Assembly (NCBI RefSeq): GCF_001612985.1
Contig: NZ_BDBM01000012.1
Span: 1 to 64,000 of the forward strand
Direction: 5' to 3'
DNA: 64,000 bases
Origin: Nocardia gamkensis NBRC 108242
GTDB lineage: Bacteria; Actinomycetota; Actinomycetes; Mycobacteriales; Mycobacteriaceae
Every line of letters starts with the position of its first letter. Position 1 is the stretch's first letter. The notes under the pieces are model-generated. The model was not told the DNA's origin. It saw only the letters and a program-made list of their open reading frames with translations, and made no database searches. The position numbers and the translations under genes are program-made. Below, one piece after another: positions 58,179 to 64,000 of this stretch.

Positions 58179-59357
58179 ATGAAGTTTCTTGTCGTGCCGG
58201 TGCCCTCGTCGGGCCACCTGCTGGCGATGGTGCCGTTCTGCTGGGCGCTGCGGCTGGCCGGGCATGAAGTGCTGGTCGCCTCGCGCGACGACGTGACGGC
58301 CACCGCGCTGCGCTCGGGGCTCAACGCCGTCGAGATGACCGCGCTCAACGTGCCCATGGACCAGTTGCGCACCCAGGTGAATCCCGGCATGTTCCCGCTT
58401 CCGCTGTTCGCCGACCGCGACCTGTCCAGCGGGCAGGGCCTGTGGCAGATCGCCGCGCAGAACTGGCACAACCATGCCCGCCGATACCTCGAGGCGTTCG
58501 CCGCGGTGGCCACCGACTGGCAAGCGGAGGTGATCCTCACCGACCCGCTGGCCACCATCGGCCGGGCGCTGGGCGCGCACCTGGATCTGCCGGTGCTGGT
58601 GCACCGCTGGGGCATCGACCCCACCGGCGGTCCCTTCACCGAACGCACCGCCGCACTCGCCGCCGAAGCGGGCACCCGGCTGGCCGACCCGGTCGCCGTG
58701 CTCGACATCTGCCCACAGCGGCTGCAAGCGCCCGACGCCGCGCCGGGCACCCCGCTGGGCTACGTCCCGTTCAACGGCACCGGCGCGCTGCCCCCGTGGC
58801 ACCGCAACGAGCACGGCCGCAAGCGGATCGCGGTGTGCATGGGCGGCAGCACGCTGGGCCTGACCGGTCCGCGGCCGCTGGAATCGGTCCTCGCGGCGCT
58901 GGCCGACATCGACGACGCCGAGGTCGTCGTCGCGCTGTCGGCACCCGACCGGGCCACCGTCGGCGAACTGCCCGGCCATGTCCGCGTCGTGCAGGAGGTT
59001 CCCCTGAACCTGTTCCTGCCGAGCTGCGATCTGCTGGTGCACCACGGCGGCTCGACCACCGGCCTCACCGCGGGCTGGTTCGGGTTGCCGCAACTGGTGC
59101 TGCCGCAGATGTTCGACCAGTTCGACTACGCGCGCGGCCTGGTGCGCAGCGGGGCCGGGCTCGCCGCCGAGACCCCGGCGAGCCAAGGCGACATCGACGC
59201 GCTCACCACCTCGATCCGCACACTGCTGCGCGAACCCGGATTCCGCGCCGCCGCCGAACAGATCGGCGCGGACCTGCGCGCCGCGCCCACCGCGGGCGAC
59301 GTGGTGTCCCAAGTGGTTCCGTTGCTGACCGGGCACGCCACAGCAGCGACCAGATAG
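58179..59357 (+). CDS. GT1 glycosyltransferase (macrolide/polyketide type)
   Basis: This 392-residue GT-B fold enzyme is of the natural-product UGT type. The N-terminal acceptor domain opens with FLVVPVPSSGHLLAMVP. The C-terminal donor domain has HHGGSTTGLTAGWFGLPQ and the MFDQFDYA loop. AAGGAG sits just before the start, 4 bases after the O-methyltransferase stop. It is the obvious enzyme to attach the cluster's 6-deoxysugar to the polyketide. No activator (DesVIII-like) partner is encoded in the window. Confidence 0.9.
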   Translation: MKFLVVPVPSSGHLLAMVPFCWALRLAGHEVLVASRDDVTATALRSGLNAVEMTALNVPMDQLRTQVNPGMFPLPLFADRDLSSGQGLWQIAAQNWHNHARRYLEAFAAVATDWQAEVILTDPLATIGRALGAHLDLPVLVHRWGIDPTGGPFTERTAALAAEAGTRLADPVAVLDICPQRLQAPDAAPGTPLGYVPFNGTGALPPWHRNEHGRKRIAVCMGGSTLGLTGPRPLESVLAALADIDDAEVVVALSAPDRATVGELPGHVRVVQEVPLNLFLPSCDLLVHHGGSTTGLTAGWFGLPQLVLPQMFDQFDYARGLVRSGAGLAAETPASQGDIDALTTSIRTLLREPGFRAAAEQIGADLRAAPTAGDVVSQVVPLLTGHATAATR

Positions 59358-59413
59358 ACCATCCGCGCGGCCCGGGACCGGGCGACGCGGGAACCGAAAG
59401 CCGTAGGTTGCAG

Positions 59414-60982
59414 ATGATATCCAGGACATGGACCAGGTTCCGTGGTTCGCTCGACTACTTCGCCGCGATGTACGCGGTGTTCGTCGTCGGCATTCTCGTC
59501 CCCGTCGTGATGATCGTGCTCTCGCTCACCGGCCTCCCCGGACCGGTGACCGCCGTGCTCGGCGTCGTGTGCGCGGTGGCGCTGTTCGTGCTGTTCGTGC
59601 CGACGGTGCCCGCCGAGTGGCGGGAGGTGGTGCGTGCCAAACCGATCGTGGTGCGGGTGCTGTGGAGCGTGGCCATCCTGCTCGTAGTCGCGGTGCTGGC
59701 CCGGTTGACGCAGTTCATCCTCGACGCCGACAACGTCGACGCCTCGCTGTCGGCCGACGACGACTTCCTGGTGAAGAAGACCCACCTGTCCGGTTACCTC
59801 AGCGGTGCGCTCATGGCCGAGCACGACCCGGCGAGCCTCTACGACCGCCACCGCTACGAATCACCCCAGGCGGATTCGATCCTGCCCGCGGTGACGCCGC
59901 AGGATCGCGACGCCTACCTCTACCCGCCGCCGTTCCTGCTGCTGCCCCGGTTGCTGCTGCTGTTCAGCCACGACTTCGCCACGCTGCGCGCGCTGTATTA
60001 CTCGCTGTACGTGGCGATCGTGCTGGTGGCGATGTTCGCCATCGCCCGCTGGGTCGGCGGCAGGCAGGGCGGGGTGCTGGCGGCGCTGACCCCGGTGGTG
60101 TGGCTCAGCCTGCCGACCCTGGCGACTTTGCAGATCGGCAACATCCACGTGCTGGTACTGTATGTCGGCGGTGCGGGCGCCATGGTGCTGTTCCATCTGC
60201 GGCGCAATATCTTCGGCGGCGCGGCTCTGGCGTTCGCGATCATCGCCAAGGTGTCCCCGGCGATCCTGCTGGTCTATCTGCTGGTCCAGCGGCGCTGGCG
60301 GCCCGCGGTGTGGACGGCGGTGTTCGGCGTGCTGTATTCACTGGCCACGCTGGCGATCTTCGGCTGGGAGCCGTGGCGGCAATTCCTGTCCGACGGCACC
60401 TGGCAGCGGCTGGCCAGCGGGGAATTCCACCAGTTCGTGCTGGTGGAGCGAGCCAACCAGCTGGTCAACTATTCGCCGTTCGGGCTGCCGTACAAGGCGA
60501 ACATCATGGGCTGGGACATCGGCGATCCCGTCGGGCCCGCTCGCGTGATCACCAACATCTACACGTTGTTGCTGCTGATCCTGGTGGCGGCTACCGCGGT
60601 CCGCATCCACCGGCGGCTGTCCGCCGGGGCCGAAGGGCCGCGGGTGCGCGCCGAGCAGCTGGCCATCTGGCTGGCGGTGCTGACGCTGGCGTCGTTCCGC
60701 GCTCCGTTCGGGCCGTGGGTGTACATCGCGGTGGGCGCGGTATGGATGCTGGCGGTGTACGCCGGGCTGATGCGCGGCGGCAAACGCACCGTCGCCCTGC
60801 TCACGGTGGCCTGGCTGATCGTCGCGGTCTACAACGAGAACGTCTACTTCACGCTGGTGGCGCAGACGGTCATCTACGTCGCCTGCTTCGTGGTGGCCTG
60901 GCGGGCGAGCGCGGGCACCGATCCGGAACCCACGCCGCCGCAGGAAGACACTCCACAAACCGAACGGGTCGGCGCGGCATGA
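59414..60982 (+). CDS. GT87/DUF2029-like integral-membrane glycosyltransferase
   Basis: This 522-residue protein has about ten to twelve transmembrane segments and the features of the GT87 (DUF2029) family: an early acidic loop (DADNVDASLSADDDF), YPPPFLLLPRL, and QIGNIHVLVLY. GT87 enzymes are GT-C fold mannosyltransferases that use polyprenyl-phosphate sugars on the outer side of the membrane. It sits in the sugar operon, 56 bases after the GT1 gene and overlapping the next start by 4. With the polyprenol-phosphate mannose synthase upstream, it suggests a second, extracytoplasmic sugar transfer. The acceptor is unknown. Confidence 0.75.
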   Translation: MISRTWTRFRGSLDYFAAMYAVFVVGILVPVVMIVLSLTGLPGPVTAVLGVVCAVALFVLFVPTVPAEWREVVRAKPIVVRVLWSVAILLVVAVLARLTQFILDADNVDASLSADDDFLVKKTHLSGYLSGALMAEHDPASLYDRHRYESPQADSILPAVTPQDRDAYLYPPPFLLLPRLLLLFSHDFATLRALYYSLYVAIVLVAMFAIARWVGGRQGGVLAALTPVVWLSLPTLATLQIGNIHVLVLYVGGAGAMVLFHLRRNIFGGAALAFAIIAKVSPAILLVYLLVQRRWRPAVWTAVFGVLYSLATLAIFGWEPWRQFLSDGTWQRLASGEFHQFVLVERANQLVNYSPFGLPYKANIMGWDIGDPVGPARVITNIYTLLLLILVAATAVRIHRRLSAGAEGPRVRAEQLAIWLAVLTLASFRAPFGPWVYIAVGAVWMLAVYAGLMRGGKRTVALLTVAWLIVAVYNENVYFTLVAQTVIYVACFVVAWRASAGTDPEPTPPQEDTPQTERVGAA

Positions 60983-62331
60983 GCGGTCAGGCCCGGAGGC
61001 GGCAGCGCAGCGTGACCACGCAGGGCCCCGCTCGTGCCGAGAGCACACACAGCATGAGCGACTATTGCGTGATCGGCGCGGGCGCGGCGGGTTTGGCGAC
61101 CGCGCGTGAGTTCGCCGCGCACGGTTTGGATTTCGAGGTGCTCGAGGCGTCCGATGGGATCGGCGGGATCTGGGACGCACGGCGTCCGGACTCACCGGTC
61201 AGCCACAACACGCACGTGATCGCGTCCAAGGGTGTGCAGGCGTTCTCGGGTTTCCCGATGCCCGAGGACTATCCGGACTATCCGGGGCACGAACTCGTGC
61301 TGCGCTATCTGCACTCCTACGCCGACGCCTTCGACCTGTGGTCGCGCATCCGGTTGAACACCTCGGTGCAGCGCGTCGAACCGGGAGAAGGCGGATGGGT
61401 GGTCACCCTGGCCGACGGATCCGAGCGACGCTACGCCGGGGTGGTCGTCGCCACCGGGCACGACCGCACGCCGCGGCGCATCGATATTCCCGGTTCGGGC
61501 ACGGTGCCCGTGCTGCATTCCAGCGAGTACCGCCATCCCGAACAGGTGCTCGGCAAGCGAGTGCTGGTGATCGGGGCCGGGCAGTCGGCGGCCGACATCC
61601 TGTCCGACTGCGCGGTCAACGCCGCGCTGACCCTGCACAGCAGCAGGCGCGGGTTCTACTGCATGCCCAAATACATGCTGGGCCGCCCGACCGACAGCAT
61701 GCTGCAAGGCAAGGTGTGGCGGCCGTTGCGTAAGCGGGCCTTCGAGCGGCTGTTCTCGTATCTGCGCGGCCGCTCCCGCACGTTCGGGCTCCCGGTGCCG
61801 GATTTCACCGACGGCATCGTCATCCCGATGCTCGGCGACCAGCTGCATCACCACTACACCCACGGCGACATCACGCCCAAACCGGACGTCACCGCGATCG
61901 ATGACGACCGGGTGACCTTCACCGACGGCACCGAGGAGAAGGTCGATCTGGTGGTGCTGGCCACCGGGTTCGTGCCGAACTATCCCGTCGTCGACCGGAC
62001 CCATTTGAACTGGGCCGGTGACAGCCTGCGACCGGGCCTGTATCTCAACATCTTTCCGCCGCACACCCGCGACCTGTTCGTCGTGGGGATGGTGCGGCCG
62101 ATCGGTTCGCACTGGGATGTCTACGAGAAACAAGCCGAGCTGGTCGCGCGGTACCTGCGGGCCAAGGCGAGCGATCCGCGGCGGGTCGAGCGTTTCGATC
62201 GCGCCACCGAGGGCCGACAGCCCGACCTGTACGCCGGGTTGCGGCTCTACCACGCCGACCAGTATCCGCTGGTGGTGGAGAAGCAGGACTACGTGAACCA
62301 GCTGCGCAAGCACGCCAAGCTCTTGAAGTGA
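60979..62331 (+). CDS. FAD-dependent monooxygenase (FMO/BVMO-like)
   Basis: This 450-residue flavoprotein has the FAD motif GAGAAGLATAREF near residue 34, a second Rossmann NADPH motif (VIGAGQSAADIL) and a late ATGF motif. The FMO identifier region is present as VLHSSEYR. Such enzymes hydroxylate or carry out N- or Baeyer-Villiger oxidation with O2 and NADPH. The ATG at 60979 overlaps the previous stop. An ATG at 61054 (MSDYCVIGAG) would remove a basic 25-residue leader and is a fair alternative. It is probably a tailoring oxygenase of the polyketide. Confidence 0.87.
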   Translation: MSGQARRRQRSVTTQGPARAESTHSMSDYCVIGAGAAGLATAREFAAHGLDFEVLEASDGIGGIWDARRPDSPVSHNTHVIASKGVQAFSGFPMPEDYPDYPGHELVLRYLHSYADAFDLWSRIRLNTSVQRVEPGEGGWVVTLADGSERRYAGVVVATGHDRTPRRIDIPGSGTVPVLHSSEYRHPEQVLGKRVLVIGAGQSAADILSDCAVNAALTLHSSRRGFYCMPKYMLGRPTDSMLQGKVWRPLRKRAFERLFSYLRGRSRTFGLPVPDFTDGIVIPMLGDQLHHHYTHGDITPKPDVTAIDDDRVTFTDGTEEKVDLVVLATGFVPNYPVVDRTHLNWAGDSLRPGLYLNIFPPHTRDLFVVGMVRPIGSHWDVYEKQAELVARYLRAKASDPRRVERFDRATEGRQPDLYAGLRLYHADQYPLVVEKQDYVNQLRKHAKLLK

Positions 62332-62342
62332 AAGGTCGTTCG

Positions 62343-63692
62343 ATGAAAGCACCCGGGCCAGGTCTGGTGGAAACCGGACGCATGCTGCCGAAACTGGCGA
62401 AGAACCCGCTGACGACGGTGGGCGCGCTGCTGGAGGGCTACGGCGACGTCGTGCGGGTCAAGGCAGGCCCGATGCTGGTCTACCTCGTCGCGGACCCGGC
62501 GATGACCGAGTACGTGCTCAAGGACAACTACACCAACTACCGCAAGAGCCCGATCTACGACGAGTTCAGCATCCTGCTCGGCGAGGGGCAGCTGACCACC
62601 AACAACCTGGAGTACTGGCGCACTCAGCGCAAGCTGATCTCCCCGGCGTTCTCCCATTCGCACGTCAAGGGTTTCGCCGACGACATCACCGACAGCGCCG
62701 CGGCGATGCTCGATGGCTGGGACGCCGCGGCGGGGCAGTTCCGCGACATCTACGACGACTACGTCAAGCTGCTGCTCGCGGTGACCGGCCGGATCCTGTT
62801 CGGCTTGGACCTGTCCACCGACACCAGCCAGGTGACCGACGCGATGCGCGCGGCGTTCGCGCTCATCATGAAGCGGGTGAACGCGCCGGTGAAGCTGCCG
62901 CAATCGTTCCCGACACCGGAGGCGCGCCGGGTCGCGCGCAAGGTCGGCGAGCTCGACGACGTGGTACGCCATCTCATCGAGGAACGCCGCCGCGGCGGTG
63001 ACACCACCGACGTGCTCACCGCGCTGGTGCGCGCCCGCGACGAAGGCGGTCAGGGCATGCGCGAGGAGGATCTGCTCAACGAGATCAAGACCCTGCTCGT
63101 GGCCGGGCACGAGTCCCCGGCCAACGCGCTGTCGTGGGCGTGCTACCTGCTGGCCACCCATCCGGAGATCCAAGAGAAGCTGGCCGGGGAGGTGTGCGCC
63201 GTGCTCGGCGACCGCAGCCCGTCCTTCGCGGATCTGGGGCAGCTGAGTTACTGCCGCATGGTGATCGAAGAGACGATGCGGCTGTATCCACCCGCCTGGA
63301 TCGTCGAGCGCACCCCGATCGCCGATGACGAGATCGGCGGCTACCATGTGCCCGCGGGTGCGCGAGTCACGTTGTGCATGTACTACATCCACCGCGACAA
63401 ACGGCTGTGGGACGCCCCGGAGGAGTTCCGTCCGGAACGTTTCGCCGACGCGGCGGTGGCCGAGCGGCACAAGTTCGCGTTCTTCCCGTTCTCCGGTGGC
63501 CCGCGTATCTGCCTCGGCAAGGACATGTCGATGACGGAGATGGTGCTGATCCTGGCCATGACGGTGCAGCGTTTCCGGCTCGAACTCGACCACACCCACC
63601 CGGTGGTGCCGCTGGCCTCGGTGAATTTGCGCCCGGAATCCGGCATCCGCATCCGCCCGGTCCGCCGCGTCACCGAGCCTGTCACGACCTGA
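62343..63692 (+). CDS. Cytochrome P450
   Basis: This 449-residue P450 has the I-helix AGHESP, the ExxR motif (EETMR), the PERF segment, and the heme loop FSGGPRICLG with Cys390 as the iron ligand. Its sequence is closer to the fatty-acid/terpenoid-type class than to the common macrolide CYP107 group, since it keeps EEFRPERF and a long FADAAVAERHKF region. AAAGG precedes the ATG at 62343; a GTG at 62328 is in frame. No ferredoxin or reductase gene is nearby, so electrons must come from elsewhere in the genome. It is likely a late oxidation step. Confidence 0.92.
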   Translation: MKAPGPGLVETGRMLPKLAKNPLTTVGALLEGYGDVVRVKAGPMLVYLVADPAMTEYVLKDNYTNYRKSPIYDEFSILLGEGQLTTNNLEYWRTQRKLISPAFSHSHVKGFADDITDSAAAMLDGWDAAAGQFRDIYDDYVKLLLAVTGRILFGLDLSTDTSQVTDAMRAAFALIMKRVNAPVKLPQSFPTPEARRVARKVGELDDVVRHLIEERRRGGDTTDVLTALVRARDEGGQGMREEDLLNEIKTLLVAGHESPANALSWACYLLATHPEIQEKLAGEVCAVLGDRSPSFADLGQLSYCRMVIEETMRLYPPAWIVERTPIADDEIGGYHVPAGARVTLCMYYIHRDKRLWDAPEEFRPERFADAAVAERHKFAFFPFSGGPRICLGKDMSMTEMVLILAMTVQRFRLELDHTHPVVPLASVNLRPESGIRIRPVRRVTEPVTT

Positions 63693-63791
63693 CCGGGCTG
63701 TTCGGCCACTCCGGCGAGCGGATCCGTAATTTCACCGGTCGGGAGTGTCGTGTGCCCTGGGGGGTTTCGGGAGGCGGGTGATCCTCGGCGC

Positions 63792-64000
63792 TCAGCATGG
63801 CTGGGCTGCCGCGTCCGGGCACTTCGGTCGAGGACCGGGCGCACCCGCGGCACCGGGCCGGGCGATGCCGGTGACCTGGGCCAGTCCCCACACAACCAGT
63901 GCGGCAAGGGAGTAGGCCGCGCCGGCCCAGCAGGAGGCCTGCCATCCTCGGGTGCTGTATGCCCAGGTGGTCGTGAGTGCGCCGAGGGCGGATCCGAGCG
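63792..64000 (-). CDS. MFS-type transporter, C-terminal fragment
   Basis: Only the last 68 codons are in the window; the 5' part lies beyond the right edge. The minus-strand frame reads LGSALGALTTTWAY, WQASCWAGAAYSLAALVVW and a hydrophilic tail ending in a TGA. This is the final transmembrane helix and tail pattern of major-facilitator exporters. It converges on the P450 gene, 99 bases away. An exporter for the cluster product is a reasonable guess but cannot be proved from this fragment. Confidence 0.6.
   Translation of the reverse strand, partial: LGSALGALTTTWAYSTRGWQASCWAGAAYSLAALVVWGLAQVTGIARPGAAGAPGPRPKCPDAAAQPC

Overview
This is a high-GC actinomycete chromosome segment. Domain style, the IS30 and integrase debris beside a tRNA, and a polyprenol-phosphate-mannose synthase point to a mycolic-acid actinobacterium, most likely Nocardia or a close relative. 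That assignment is inferred, because no taxonomic marker gene is present. The right two thirds of the window, from about 16.2 kb to beyond 63.7 kb, is one large glycosylated-polyketide biosynthetic gene cluster. It appears to be cut at the right edge inside an exporter gene.

Left flank (1-16.2 kb): the 3' side of an IS30-family transposase gene, a short-chain dehydrogenase (SDR), and a degenerate tyrosine-recombinase gene near a tRNA-Leu(GAG) that has its own terminator. Then come several divergent regulator/enzyme pairs: LysR with a YeiH-type membrane protein, TetR with an SDR, MarR with a quinone oxidoreductase, and HxlR with an imine-reductase-like enzyme. A perfect palindrome or paired inverted repeat lies between the partners of each pair. 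Also here are a DksA/TraR-like zinc-finger protein, a CBS-BON protein, a PucR-type regulator, two LysM-only proteins and a truncated DUF3140 gene.

Polyketide block (16.3-52.9 kb): a near-consensus promoter drives two giant type I PKS genes whose stops overlap the next start (ATGA). I read the domains as: PKS1 = KS-AT-DH-KR-ACP / KS-[AT missing]-DH-ER-KR-ACP / KS-AT-DH-KR-ACP / KS-KR-ACP / KS; PKS2 = DH-ACP-KR / KS-cMT-ACP / KS-ACP / KS-ACP-thioester reductase. Modules 1 and 3 carry their own acyltransferase (AT). Modules 2 and 4-8 carry none, so this is a mixed cis-AT/trans-AT assembly line. The missing AT activity is probably supplied by the next gene, which encodes an AT fused to a type II thioesterase. 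A cupin and a short NAD(P)-dependent reductase follow.

Sugar and tailoring block (52.9-63.7 kb): a polyprenol-phosphate-mannose-synthase-like gene points left. To its right a tight rightward operon encodes a GDP-mannose 4,6-dehydratase, a NovU-type sugar C-methyltransferase, a second dehydratase-like/reductase protein, a MycE-type sugar O-methyltransferase, a GT1 glycosyltransferase, a GT87-like membrane glycosyltransferase, a flavin monooxygenase and a cytochrome P450. The last fragment is the C-terminus of an MFS exporter on the minus strand.

Inferred logic: GDP-mannose is converted to a C-methylated, O-methylated 6-deoxyhexose, probably of the D-rhamnose type as in tiacumicin/fidaxomicin, and attached to a reductively released, oxidised polyketide. 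I do not recognise a known product. The combination of cis/trans-AT modules, a trans-AT/thioesterase fusion, thioester-reductase release and a GDP-sugar cassette is the main candidate for a new system here.
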